The notes under the pieces were generated by a model, which did no database searches, was not told where the DNA came from, and saw only the letters and a program-made list of their open reading frames with translations. Shown piece by piece: positions 7,998 to 17,145 of a stretch of DNA of 47,733 bases (position 1 is the first letter of the stretch; each line of letters opens with the position of its first letter). The position numbers were made by a program, and so were the translations under genes. The stretch is from the NCBI RefSeq assembly GCF_000520955.1, contig NZ_JACC01000050.1:1-47733 (forward strand), in the 5' to 3' direction. This stretch comes from Aquimarina pacifica. Its GTDB lineage: Bacteria; Bacteroidota; Bacteroidia; Flavobacteriales; Flavobacteriaceae.

Positions 7998-9638
7998 TTA
8001 TTCGCCGCTTTTAAGTTCTACTGAGTTGATTATTCGTTCGGCAACTCCCTTTGCATATCGATCCTCGATATCGTATACCAAAGTTATTTGTTGAAACCCT
8101 CCATTTTCTGCAAAATTGAGCATTAAATACTCGTTCTTTTGTGTTTTCTTGGTTACTTTATTTTCTACTTCAAGGTTTCCAAAAACCTTAATTCCTTTCG
8201 CTCCGCCTAAAGTTTCATACTCTTCATCTTTTAAAGAGATATTCTTAGCTCCCATTTTTTCAAAGGTTGTTACAACACTTTCTACAACTTTATCCAAATC
8301 TACTTCGGTAGGTTGATTATATTGCATCGTACTTACAACTACATAAAAACTACCTATGAGACTTCCGTAGACGAAGGTTTCATTACCCTTTAGGATTTGT
8401 TTTTGCTCCTCAGAAAGCTTATAATTATTACGAATTAAAACCTTTGGAGTTGCAATGGTCACTGGTGGTGATCCGTAGGCACTAGTAATCCATTCGGTTT
8501 CTGCTAATTCTTTTGTCGGATGACCTAATAATGTATCTTTAACGACATCATACCCTTTGACCAATATAAAAATGAATAGCGTTAGTGACACTATAAGAAC
8601 AGCTCCTAAACTACCGAAAAGAATAGTTTTTTGTCGTTTTTTTTGAGCAACAGTTCTTCTATATTCTTCGTCAGCCAATAGTTCTTCTTCTGTGGGCTCG
8701 GGTATCGCGTCTTTTGTCTTATGAATTACTTTTTCGATAACATTACGATCTGCTTTTGCAGTAAGAATATCAGGCCTAGATTTGGCAAACTTAGCCATAT
8801 CCGCAGTTTTTAAAACACTTTTTAGCTCTTCGATTGTGTTTATATCCAAATTAAGGCTTCCAGATTTTATTTCTTTATCTAATCGCTCAATCAGCTCATC
8901 GGTTGTACTTTCCATGGCATGATCATAGACTTCTTCGTCAATATATTTACGTGCCGTGTCACTTAGTTGAGAGTAATATTCTTTGTGAGAATCTTTTTCT
9001 AATAGGTCTGAATTATCAATTCTCTGTAGTGCAAGTATCGCTTTTTCATAAGGTGGCAACTCATTTTCTTTTTTAGAAATGCGTTTATTCCTTCCAAAAA
9101 CAATAAGTGCTATCACGGCGATTAATACTAATGGAACTAGAATCCACCAGATCCATTTTTTCCAATCAAAAAAAGAAGCTTCTACCTCGACCAATGGCTT
9201 TATCTGATACATCTTCTGCTTAGTAGTATCGACTAGGATATCTCGAACTTCAATCTTTAGAGAATCTGTAAGAAAGACTTGATCTCCTACCATTACTTTT
9301 TGTTGGGGTATGGTATAATGTCCCGAATCAAATTGAGTCAATGCATACTCTTTGGTCAACTGAAAACGTTTCCCGTTTTTTGCTGTATCAATTTTTCGGG
9401 ATTCTATTACCTCAAGAGGTGTAAACGTCTGCCCCTCAGGAAAAACAACGATCTGAGTTGAGTCTGCTTCAATCATCATTTTGTATCGAATCTCACTTCC
9501 TATCACGATTGAAGTCGAATCAATATCAGTTGTAACCTGTGAATATCCATCAAATCCTATAATCAGAAGTGCGATCAATACTAATGATCTAATATTTATC
9601 AATTTTATATTCTTGATTTGTAATTTATGATTTTTCAT
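7998..9638 (-). CDS. BatD-like/DUF4381-like protein with two membrane spans
   Basis: 546 residues. A signal peptide (1-33, ending in GYSQ) is followed by a beta-rich periplasmic domain (about 35-140, similar in style to BatD repeats) and a membrane helix (163-182). A charged helical cytoplasmic region (190-335) resembles the DUF4381 type seen between DUF58 and VWA genes in other phyla. A second membrane helix (340-361) leads to a C-terminal domain of about 185 residues that must again be periplasmic. This second span and the C-terminal domain are not part of ordinary BatD or DUF4381 proteins as I know them. It lies 11 bases after DUF58 and 2 before batA, so it is an operon member. Confidence 0.75.
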   Translation of the reverse strand: MKNHKLQIKNIKLINIRSLVLIALLIIGFDGYSQVTTDIDSTSIVIGSEIRYKMMIEADSTQIVVFPEGQTFTPLEVIESRKIDTAKNGKRFQLTKEYALTQFDSGHYTIPQQKVMVGDQVFLTDSLKIEVRDILVDTTKQKMYQIKPLVEVEASFFDWKKWIWWILVPLVLIAVIALIVFGRNKRISKKENELPPYEKAILALQRIDNSDLLEKDSHKEYYSQLSDTARKYIDEEVYDHAMESTTDELIERLDKEIKSGSLNLDINTIEELKSVLKTADMAKFAKSRPDILTAKADRNVIEKVIHKTKDAIPEPTEEELLADEEYRRTVAQKKRQKTILFGSLGAVLIVSLTLFIFILVKGYDVVKDTLLGHPTKELAETEWITSAYGSPPVTIATPKVLIRNNYKLSEEQKQILKGNETFVYGSLIGSFYVVVSTMQYNQPTEVDLDKVVESVVTTFEKMGAKNISLKDEEYETLGGAKGIKVFGNLEVENKVTKKTQKNEYLMLNFAENGGFQQITLVYDIEDRYAKGVAERIINSVELKSGE

Positions 9639-9649
9639 TCGTGCTGCTA

Positions 9650-10516
9650 CTACCCTCTTCTTTTAAAATAACCTAATAACTTTTTTACGTAACTTTCATC
9701 GATTCTGCTACTTAATGAGCCAGCTCCGCTTCGGGTAAAACTATCTCTAAAATAATCTGCTCTCTCCTTATAAAACTTACTATAGTTTACTCGCGTTTTC
9801 TTAGAACCTGTATTCACTAATAAGAGTTCACCCGTTTCTTCATCCTCCATCTGCACCATTCCCAAATTAGGAATCTCCTCTTCTCTCCTATCATATATTC
9901 TTATACCTGTAACATCATGCTTTCCTCCAACTATTTTTAGAGTATGTTGATAATCATCAGCAATAAAATCAGAAAGTATAAAAACTATAGCTTTCTTTTT
10001 CATAACATTAGACAAAAACTTAAGAGCTTCTGTAATATTAGTTTTCTTACTTTTTGGTTCAAATTCTAATAACTCTCTAATAATTCTTAATACATGAGAT
10101 CTTCCTTTCTTAGGAGGAATGAATAGTTCTATTTCATCGGTAAATAATATCAGGCCTATCTTATCATTATTCTGAGTCGCAGAAAATGCAAGAGTTGCTG
10201 CAATTTCTGTAACCATTCCTTTCTTAAATTGTTCCTGTGTACCAAATAATTGCGATCCAGAAACATCTACCATCAACATCATTGTTAGTTCACGTTCCTC
10301 TTCAAAAACCTTGACATAAGGTTCATTATACCTTGCAGTCACATTCCAGTCTATATTACGAACATCATCACCGAACTGATATTGTCTTACTTCACTAAAG
10401 GTCATCCCTCTACCTTTGAACGTAGAATGATACTCCCCGCCAAAGATGTGATCACTAAGACGACGTGTCTTAATTTCTATTTTCCGAACTTTTTTTAATA
10501 ACTCTTTGGTATCCAT
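9650..10516 (-). CDS. DUF58 domain protein of the MoxR/Bat operon
   Basis: 288 residues, no signal peptide. The DUF58 signature GMTFSEVRQYQFGDDVRNIDW is at about 37-57. It is followed by a VWA-like fold with DVSGS at 84-88 and IVFILSDFIAD at about 175-185. It sits between moxR and the BatD-like gene. DUF58 proteins are partners of MoxR ATPases in nearly all such operons. The VWA-like motif suggests that it recruits MoxR to membrane targets. The exact activity is not known. Confidence 0.9.
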   Translation of the reverse strand: MDTKELLKKVRKIEIKTRRLSDHIFGGEYHSTFKGRGMTFSEVRQYQFGDDVRNIDWNVTARYNEPYVKVFEEERELTMMLMVDVSGSQLFGTQEQFKKGMVTEIAATLAFSATQNNDKIGLILFTDEIELFIPPKKGRSHVLRIIRELLEFEPKSKKTNITEALKFLSNVMKKKAIVFILSDFIADDYQHTLKIVGGKHDVTGIRIYDRREEEIPNLGMVQMEDEETGELLLVNTGSKKTRVNYSKFYKERADYFRDSFTRSGAGSLSSRIDESYVKKLLGYFKRRG

Positions 10517-10602
10517 AATTTTGTATCAGATGTATTCAGCTTATCAGGATTTCAAGTTTCTTTGCACAGAATTTGAAATCTATAACTTCAAACAATAAAC
10601 GA

Positions 10603-11604
10603 CTATGGCACTTCAATTTCATTCACTATTTTATTTATAATATCCTCTGAAGTAACGTTTTCTGCTTCGGCCTCGTAAGTAATACCAATACGGTGACGAA
10701 GTACATCAAGAATTACGGCTCTAACATCTTCAGGTATTACATATCCTCTGCGTTTTATAAATGCATAACATTTTGCCGCAGTTGCCAGGTTAATACTTCC
10801 ACGAGGTGACGCTCCAAAACTTATTAATGGTTTTAATTCTTCTAGCCCATATTTCTCAGGATAACGAGTAGCAAAAATAATATCAAGGATATATTTCTCT
10901 ATCTTTTCATCCATATACACTTCTCTTACCGCTTTTTGAGCACTAATGATCTGCTCTACAGAAACTACTGGATTTACTTGCTCAAATGATCCCTTGAGAT
11001 TTGCTCGAACTATAAGTTGTTCTTCATCTAATTTTGGATAATCTATTACCGTTTTTAACATAAAACGATCTACTTGAGCCTCTGGTAATGGGTATGTTCC
11101 TTCCTGTTCAACTGGATTCATCGTTGCCATAACCAGAAAAGGTTTATCTAATATGAATGTCTCATCCCCAATAGTAACCTGCTTTTCCTGCATTGCTTCT
11201 AGCAGTGCACTTTGTACTTTTGCGGGAGCACGGTTGATCTCATCTGCCAAAACAAAATTTGCGAAAATCGGACCTTTTTTTATGGTAAAATCGTTTTCCT
11301 TCATATTAAAAATCAGTGTCCCAACTACATCTGCTGGCAACAAATCTGGTGTAAACTGAATTCTGCTAAAACTACCTTGAACAGCTTTAGAAAGGGTATT
11401 AATTGCTAATGTTTTTGCCAATCCGGGAACCCCTTCAAGCAAAATATGCCCTTGTCCTAAAAGTCCAATTAATAGGCGTTCTACCATATGTTTCTGGCCA
11501 ACAATTACCTTGTTGATTTCCATAACCAGTAAATCTACAAAAGCAGATTCTTTCTCTATTTTCTGATTAATTGAAGCGATATCAATAACACTATTGTCTT
11601 CCAT
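10603..11604 (-). CDS. moxR: MoxR-family AAA+ ATPase
   Basis: 333 residues. Walker A GVPGLAKT is at 58-65 and Walker B VLADEINR at 118-125. The MoxR insert and sensor motifs follow (LLEAMQEKQVTIG, ATMNPVEQEGTYPLPEAQVDRF, SFGASPRGSINL). It is the first gene of the eight-gene minus-strand operon, 86 bases before DUF58. MoxR proteins are cytoplasmic chaperone-like ATPases that act with VWA partners, here BatA, BatB and DUF58. I found no clean TAnnTTTG box upstream, so the promoter is unassigned. Confidence 0.93.
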   Translation of the reverse strand: MEDNSVIDIASINQKIEKESAFVDLLVMEINKVIVGQKHMVERLLIGLLGQGHILLEGVPGLAKTLAINTLSKAVQGSFSRIQFTPDLLPADVVGTLIFNMKENDFTIKKGPIFANFVLADEINRAPAKVQSALLEAMQEKQVTIGDETFILDKPFLVMATMNPVEQEGTYPLPEAQVDRFMLKTVIDYPKLDEEQLIVRANLKGSFEQVNPVVSVEQIISAQKAVREVYMDEKIEKYILDIIFATRYPEKYGLEELKPLISFGASPRGSINLATAAKCYAFIKRRGYVIPEDVRAVILDVLRHRIGITYEAEAENVTSEDIINKIVNEIEVP

Positions 11605-11861
11605 CTAATTATTTTTTAAAGGCGTGAATTTAATATTCCTAATCCAACAATGCAAATTGTCGAAATAAATTTATTTACCCCTGTTAATTCTGGGTTAAAA
11701 GTAATATTCATGATTAATTTTAAACACAAATTTTATTATATCTTTAAACTATTTTTCTAAAAAAATAGGCATACGTAGTCTTATCGTTTTTACGATGATA
11801 TTATCAAAAGACGTATTAATAAACATCGTGTTGCATTTTTTTTATATTATATTTCTTTTTT

Positions 11862-12614
11862 ATGAAAACAGCATTAATAACAGGAACTACCAGCGGAATC
11901 GGAAAATCTACCGCCATTGAATTATCAAAACATAATATGAACCTAGTCCTCTGTGGTAGAAGAGAAGATAGGCTTCGCCAACTCAAAGAAGAATTAGAAA
12001 AAAAAGTTAACGTTCATATTCTTTGTTTTGATGTTAGAAATCAGAAACAAGTATTTTCTTCATTATCAAACATGCCTCCTCCGTTTAGCACTATTGATAT
12101 TCTTATTAATAATGCCGGCAATGCGCATGGTCTAGACCCTATACAAACTGGTAGTCTCGAAGATTGGGATGCGATGATTGACATTAATGTCAAGGGACTC
12201 TTGTATGTATCTAAAGCAATAATACCAAAAATGGTTGCTCAAAAATCTGGTCATATTATTAATATTGGTTCTATTGCCGGTAAAGAAGTTTACCCTAATG
12301 GAAATGTCTATTGTGCTAGTAAACATGCCGTAGATGCCATAAACAAAGGAATGCTAGTAGACCTTAATACGCATGGCATTCGGGTAGGAGCCATTCACCC
12401 CGGCTTAGTAGAAACTGAGTTTAGTAATGTTCGTTTTAAAAATAATGATCAAAAGGCTAATAATGTTTACAAAGGTTTTGATCCTCTCACTCCCGAAGAC
12501 ATTGCAGATATCATCGCATTTGTAGTTACTAGACCATACCACGTTAACATTTCAGATCTTATTGTATTACCCACAGCACAAGCAAATAGTACTGTCGTTA
12601 ACAAAAGTTTTTAA
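11862..12614 (+). CDS. Short-chain dehydrogenase (YdfG-like SDR)
   Basis: 250 residues, a classical SDR length. The NAD(P)-binding motif TGTTSGIGKS is at 8-17 and NNAG at about 84-87. The catalytic Ser lies in INIGSIAGK and the Tyr-x3-Lys in VYCASKHA. An RR pair after the second strand (CGRREDRL) suggests NADPH preference. The overall sequence resembles YdfG-type 3-hydroxy acid/serine dehydrogenases, which reduce or oxidise small hydroxyacids in the cytoplasm. The substrate is not established. It is divergent from moxR. The upstream gap contains an imperfect stem around ATCGTTTTTACGAT near 11776-11790. Confidence 0.9.
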   Translation: MKTALITGTTSGIGKSTAIELSKHNMNLVLCGRREDRLRQLKEELEKKVNVHILCFDVRNQKQVFSSLSNMPPPFSTIDILINNAGNAHGLDPIQTGSLEDWDAMIDINVKGLLYVSKAIIPKMVAQKSGHIINIGSIAGKEVYPNGNVYCASKHAVDAINKGMLVDLNTHGIRVGAIHPGLVETEFSNVRFKNNDQKANNVYKGFDPLTPEDIADIIAFVVTRPYHVNISDLIVLPTAQANSTVVNKSF

Positions 12615-12818
12615 TTTCTTTATAATCAATATATTGTTGACCCAATAAAAATAGTTATGTTTATATTTAAAAAGTGCCCCGTTCTAATTTTTGTTAAAAT
12701 TTAGACGTTAGTTTTTTGGAATAAAGAAATAACAAAACCCTGTCTTTTTGGAATGTAATTAAAAAGGTCTTGATTTTTTAAAAGATAGAATCAGACTCAA
12801 AGGCTATTTGCTAAAGGA

Positions 12819-13955
12819 ATGATCAACAAACGTTTACTTATAAAAAATCTGCTCGCACATAACGACGAAAATAGTTTTTATGACAAAAAACGTAGACTAA
12901 ATATTGGTGAAAAAGAAGGGAAAGCTAAATTTCTGAAGCATATATGTGCGCTAGCAAATTCTAATCCAAAAAACAACTCATATATTGTTATTGGTGTAGA
13001 AGATGAAGATAATGAAATTATAGGAGTAGATTTCTTTGATGACAGTAAAATTCAAAATCTTGTAAATGCATACCTATCAAACCCGCCACTTGTTGCTTAT
13101 GAAAACATTCCTTTTCCGCATTTATCAAGTGACAAAGTTGTAGGTTTGGTTTCAATACGGCCACAAGGAAACAAAATATGTTCCCTCAGAAAAAACATTT
13201 GGAAATATTATGGCGGATCTGTTTTCTTTAGAGAAGGTAGTATTAGTATGCCTAAGGTATTTGATATTGAGATAAAAGATATTAACTCTGAAATCGTCAG
13301 TTCTATCGAGAGTCATGCTCAAAACAACATAGAACTTACCTTAGACGGTGTTTTTGATTTTATGAATTCTCGAAAAGACTATAATCCCAATTATAAAGTT
13401 TTTAAAGAATACTTTGTTGTTTGTTGGGCAGGTAAAGAAAAGAGACAGAATGGAGCCACCTATTATTCTAGAGTAGATATTGAGCTTGTAAATGAACACG
13501 TAAAACTCTTTTATTCTGAACTAGATGAAGTCAGTATATCATTGACGGATGATCAATTCAAAATAGTTGAATATGTGCAATTAGGAGTACAAGATACCTT
13601 CTCCTATTATCCCCTAGAAGAAGTTGTAATTACCTTTAAAAATAACGGCAGCTATGATATCGAAACAAAACTCATATTCGACCCTCCCCAATTCGACCGT
13701 AAAACGTTGCATCATTTATACAATAGCAATAACGCCCTATTAGAAAAATTAAAAAATCAAATCCCATTATCCAAAAACGACACAAAAGATATTATTAACC
13801 TACCTGCGACTTATTTGTTATGCTATTTTAATAATTTTATTGATGCAAAAGAAAAATTAGAGGAAGCAAAACCATATCTAAAAAAATATAATGACGCCAC
13901 ATATTTACTATGTAAAGAAAGTATTAGGATACTAAGAAAAGTAAAATACAGTTAA
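12819..13955 (+). CDS. AlbA_2 (Schlafen-like) domain protein
   Basis: 378 residues, cytoplasmic, no membrane segment. Residues about 12-150 match the AlbA_2/Schlafen-like DNA-binding domain: GEKEGKAKFLKHICALANS, then YIVIGVEDEDNEIIGVD, then a VGLVSIRP strand and FFREGS. The usual N-terminal ExxxxEFK motif is only weakly present (YDKKRRLNI). The C-terminal 220 residues are not recognised and are probably alpha/beta. AlbA_2 proteins occur as transcription regulators, in defence islands and as nucleic-acid enzymes. This is the first of four codirectional genes, with the phosphatase 59 bases later. Confidence 0.72.
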   Translation: MINKRLLIKNLLAHNDENSFYDKKRRLNIGEKEGKAKFLKHICALANSNPKNNSYIVIGVEDEDNEIIGVDFFDDSKIQNLVNAYLSNPPLVAYENIPFPHLSSDKVVGLVSIRPQGNKICSLRKNIWKYYGGSVFFREGSISMPKVFDIEIKDINSEIVSSIESHAQNNIELTLDGVFDFMNSRKDYNPNYKVFKEYFVVCWAGKEKRQNGATYYSRVDIELVNEHVKLFYSELDEVSISLTDDQFKIVEYVQLGVQDTFSYYPLEEVVITFKNNGSYDIETKLIFDPPQFDRKTLHHLYNSNNALLEKLKNQIPLSKNDTKDIINLPATYLLCYFNNFIDAKEKLEEAKPYLKKYNDATYLLCKESIRILRKVKYS

Positions 13956-14014
13956 TATGTAGTTGCAAGAGAACCAAAATTAAACATAAAACAAACCAAC
14001 ACCAAAAACCAAAT

Positions 14015-14743
14015 ATGGGCAGAACCTTAGTAATAGGAGATATACATGGTGCATTAAAGGCACTACAACAAGTTCTTGATAAAGCAAACGTAACAAACAG
14101 TGATACTCTTATTTTTCTAGGAGATTATGTTGATGGTTGGAGCGATTGTGCAGAAACCATTTCTTTTTTAATTAAACTAAAAGCATCTCATGATTGTATT
14201 TTTATACGAGGAAATCATGATGAGCTCTGTTACACTTGGTTGACGCAAAAGACCAACAATCCAGAGTGGGTAAAACATGGTGGCCAAGCGACTATGGATT
14301 CATATGCTAAATTAGCAGACTCAGTACTCAATACCCATTATGAGTTTTATGAGAATCTCACTAATTACCATATCGATGATAATAACCGTTTGTTTTTACA
14401 TGCTGGTTTTACAAATCTCAATGGTCCTGACAGGGAATTCTTCAGCAAGCTGTTTTATTGGGACCGAACCTTGTGGGAAACAGCTCTATCAATAGACCCT
14501 AACTTAAAAAAAACAGACATAAATTACCCTAAAAGACTTTTACTTTTTAACGAAATTTATATAGGTCACACTCCTGTTACACGCATCAATAAAACGACGC
14601 CTGTCAAGGCTACCTGTGTTTGGAATTTAGATACAGGAGCAGCTTTCAAAGGACCTTTAACAATAATGGATGTCAATACCAAGGAATTCTGGCAAAGCGA
14701 CCCAGCCTATACATTGTACCCGAATGAAAGTGGAAGGAATTAA
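14015..14743 (+). CDS. PPP-type metallophosphoesterase (serine/threonine phosphatase-like)
   Basis: 242 residues with all metal-binding motifs of the calcineurin-like PPP family: GDIHG (8-12), GDYVDGW (36-42), GNHDE (66-70), LHAG with His129, and GHTPV with His185. The protein is cytoplasmic and of normal size for bacterial PrpA/PrpB or ApaH-like phosphatases. It may dephosphorylate proteins or diadenosine nucleotides, and sequence alone does not decide. It lies 59 bases after the AlbA_2 gene and 67 before the SPFH gene. This suggests a regulatory role in that cluster, as inference. Confidence 0.88.
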   Translation: MGRTLVIGDIHGALKALQQVLDKANVTNSDTLIFLGDYVDGWSDCAETISFLIKLKASHDCIFIRGNHDELCYTWLTQKTNNPEWVKHGGQATMDSYAKLADSVLNTHYEFYENLTNYHIDDNNRLFLHAGFTNLNGPDREFFSKLFYWDRTLWETALSIDPNLKKTDINYPKRLLLFNEIYIGHTPVTRINKTTPVKATCVWNLDTGAAFKGPLTIMDVNTKEFWQSDPAYTLYPNESGRN

Positions 14744-14810
14744 AATTAATTTTTCTTCTACCATTTCTATTTTGTAGCTTTAGAACTCGAATTTTAAAAC
14801 CAATTCATCA

Positions 14811-15944
14811 ATGGGAATTTTTGACGAAATAAAAAAGAAACTTAGCCATGAGTTTATTGACATAATAGAATGGTTAGATAATACCAACGATACAATCGTA
14901 CATAGATTCGAAAGGTATCAAAATGAAATAAAAAATGAAGCTAAACTTATTGTCAGAGAAGGACAAACGGCCGTTTTTATTAACGAAGGGCAACTTGCTG
15001 ATGTTTTTACGCCCGGAACCTATACTTTAAATACACAAAACCTACCTATTTTAGCGACATTAAAAGGCTGGAAATATGGATTTAACAGCCCTTTTAAAGC
15101 TGAAGTATATTTCGTAAACACTCATCTTTTTACAGATGAAAAATGGGGGACTAAAAACCCAATTACCCTCAATGATGATCGTTTCGGATTAGTAGAAATT
15201 CGAGCTTTCGGAACCTACGCTTTCAAAATTAATGACCCCGGCAAATTTATTGTTGATATTGTAGGTACTGATGCCAACTTTACCAATTTTGAAATCAATG
15301 AACATCTCAAAAGTTTAATTGCAACACGATTTACAGATACGATAGGAGAAGCCAACCTGCCCATAGAATTGTACGCAGCAAATACTAGTGAATTATCAGA
15401 AACATGTCTCGATGTAATGCAACCTGAATTCAATAGTGTAGGAATTTCGTTAGAGAAATTCTATATCGAGAATGTTTCTATGCCGGAAGAATTAAAAAAA
15501 GAGATTTTTGAATATAGCAGAATTGACAAACTTGATCTTGATAAATTAACAAAATTCAAAACCGCAAAAGCCATTGAAGCTGCCGCCGCCAATGAAGGTG
15601 GTACAGCAGGTGCAGGAATGGGTATGGGAATGGGATTTGTTCTTGCCCAACAAATGGGTGGCATGATGAACCCAATGGCAGGGCAACCACAACAAATGCA
15701 ACAAACTACACCGGTAACACCACCACCTATGCCAATACAAGTGCAGTATTTTTATGCGCTGAACGGTCAGCAATCTGGTCCCGTGTCATTTGACCAACTT
15801 AAAGCTTTATTTGCCAATCGAACTATTAATAAAGAGGTCTTAATATGGAAACAAGGAATGGCTAATTGGGCCGCATTAAAAGAAATTGAAGAATTAAAAA
15901 TCTTTCTTGGTGGCAGCACTCCTCCCCCATTACCAGGAGCATAA
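14811..15944 (+). CDS. SPFH-domain protein with C-terminal GYF_2 domain (YdjI-like)
   Basis: 377 residues. Residues about 1-245 are an SPFH-type fold as in Bacillus YdjI ('virion core protein' family): SHEFIDIIEW, IVREGQTAVFINEGQLADVF, LVEIRAFGTYAFKINDP. A flexible Gly/Met then Gln/Pro-rich linker follows (about 258-305). A GYF_2 domain comes next (about 308-362: FYALNGQQSGPVSFDQL...VWKQGMANW type, here IWKQGMANW), and the tail ends PPPLPGA. SPFH proteins form membrane-associated oligomers, while GYF domains bind proline-rich peptides. The next gene is its usual zinc-ribbon partner. Confidence 0.85.
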   Translation: MGIFDEIKKKLSHEFIDIIEWLDNTNDTIVHRFERYQNEIKNEAKLIVREGQTAVFINEGQLADVFTPGTYTLNTQNLPILATLKGWKYGFNSPFKAEVYFVNTHLFTDEKWGTKNPITLNDDRFGLVEIRAFGTYAFKINDPGKFIVDIVGTDANFTNFEINEHLKSLIATRFTDTIGEANLPIELYAANTSELSETCLDVMQPEFNSVGISLEKFYIENVSMPEELKKEIFEYSRIDKLDLDKLTKFKTAKAIEAAAANEGGTAGAGMGMGMGFVLAQQMGGMMNPMAGQPQQMQQTTPVTPPPMPIQVQYFYALNGQQSGPVSFDQLKALFANRTINKEVLIWKQGMANWAALKEIEELKIFLGGSTPPPLPGA

Positions 15945-15954
15945 ATTTATTTCG

Positions 15955-15998
15955 TTTACATTCATGTAAAATTTTTGATAAGAATTATTTATCAAAAA
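15955..15998. repeat. Two adjacent inverted repeats between the SPFH and zinc-ribbon genes
   Basis: First repeat: TTTACAT (15955-15961), two bases, ATGTAAA (15964-15970). Second repeat: TTTTTGATAA (15972-15981), seven bases, TTATCAAAAA (15989-15998). Both have perfect arms. A transcript could fold here, or the sites could bind a dimeric regulator. The T-run is on the wrong side for a plus-strand terminator, so I do not call one. Confidence 0.5.
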
Positions 15999-16018
15999 AC
16001 CAGAAATGATACTCGTAT

Positions 16019-17122
16019 ATGCAAGAAGAAAAAGCCGTTTCGGAACAAAAAAAATCCTGTGTTAATTGTGGTGCAGAATTAAAATATAAGCCTGGTACAA
16101 CCACCATAACTTGTGAGTATTGTAACCATCAAGAAACTATTGTACAAGATCAAAATGGATTTAAAGAGTTAGCTCTGAAACCCTATCTGACAGAAATGGG
16201 ATCCCAATCTCATTCTGAAGAAATTATGATGTTGCATTGTAAAAATTGCGGTGCAAACCAACACATTGAAGAAAATTATAAATCCTTGCATTGTGTTTAT
16301 TGTACAATGCCCTTGATAATTGAAGATGCATATAAAGAAGATTGGATTTTACCAGGAGCCATCCTTCCTTTTCAATTTGATCAGAAAAAATCACATCAGA
16401 TATTTTCGAAATGGGTTAAAGGATTATGGTTTGCCCCTAATAACTTAAAAAAGGCAGCATTAGACCCTCAAAACACCAAAGGTTTATATTTACCATATTG
16501 GACTTTTGACGCTCAATTATATGCAGATTATACAGGAAAGCGTGGAGATTATTATTACGTCAATGTTCCTTACAAAGCAACCGTAAATGGTAAAACTGTT
16601 ACTAGAACCCGTCAAGAACGTAGAACAAGATGGACCTCAACCCGAGGAAATATATCAGGATTTGTAGATGACACACTTATTAAAGCGTCTCATCAACGAA
16701 AAAATCATATTCCGACCAAGATATCAAACTGGAATTTGAAAGCATTACAACCTTTTAATAGTAGCTTTTTAGCCGGCTTTGTAACTGAAAAATATACAAT
16801 CCCTTTAAAAGACGGACATCTGTCCTCTACCAAAGAAGCAGAACATATTGCAAAATTATGGGCAAAAAGAGACATCGGGGGTGATACACAGCGCATAAAC
16901 TCTATACAAATGCGATTAACAGATGAAACATTTAAACATATTTTGCTTCCCGTATATATCAGTGCATATCAATATAGTGGTAAGAAGTACAATTTTTTTA
17001 TTAATGGTCAAACAGGTGCAATATCAGGAAAAAGACCATATTCTTTTTGGAAAATTTTCTTTTTTATTCTACTTATTTTGATCGTCGTAGCACTACTATT
17101 TTGGCTTTCTGAAAAAAAATAG
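16019..17122 (+). CDS. Double zinc-ribbon, C-terminally anchored membrane protein (YdjG-like)
   Basis: 367 residues. Two TFIIB-like zinc ribbons lie at the N-terminus: Cys14, 17, 32, 35 and Cys74, 77, 92, 95. A beta-rich central domain follows (about 110-335, with LPYWTFDAQLYADYTG and a cluster of Arg near TRTRQERRTRW). One membrane helix near residues 344-363 ends in a short cytoplasmic SEKK tail. This is the layout of YdjG-type proteins found with SPFH proteins and PspA. It starts 74 bases after the SPFH gene and is the last gene of the plus-strand cluster. Its function is unknown; membrane-stress sensing is a proposal. Confidence 0.8.
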   Translation: MQEEKAVSEQKKSCVNCGAELKYKPGTTTITCEYCNHQETIVQDQNGFKELALKPYLTEMGSQSHSEEIMMLHCKNCGANQHIEENYKSLHCVYCTMPLIIEDAYKEDWILPGAILPFQFDQKKSHQIFSKWVKGLWFAPNNLKKAALDPQNTKGLYLPYWTFDAQLYADYTGKRGDYYYVNVPYKATVNGKTVTRTRQERRTRWTSTRGNISGFVDDTLIKASHQRKNHIPTKISNWNLKALQPFNSSFLAGFVTEKYTIPLKDGHLSSTKEAEHIAKLWAKRDIGGDTQRINSIQMRLTDETFKHILLPVYISAYQYSGKKYNFFINGQTGAISGKRPYSFWKIFFFILLILIVVALLFWLSEKK

Positions 17123-17145
17123 TAATCCATAAATATAAAAAATTC

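Noticed and set aside
7301..8014. 237-codon plus-strand open frame opposite batA
   Set aside because: It mirrors the VWA gene, has no recognisable domain, and lies antisense to a clear operon member.
15972..15998. Terminator after the SPFH gene
   Set aside because: The T-run precedes the stem on the plus strand, so the hairpin is not an intrinsic terminator for this direction.
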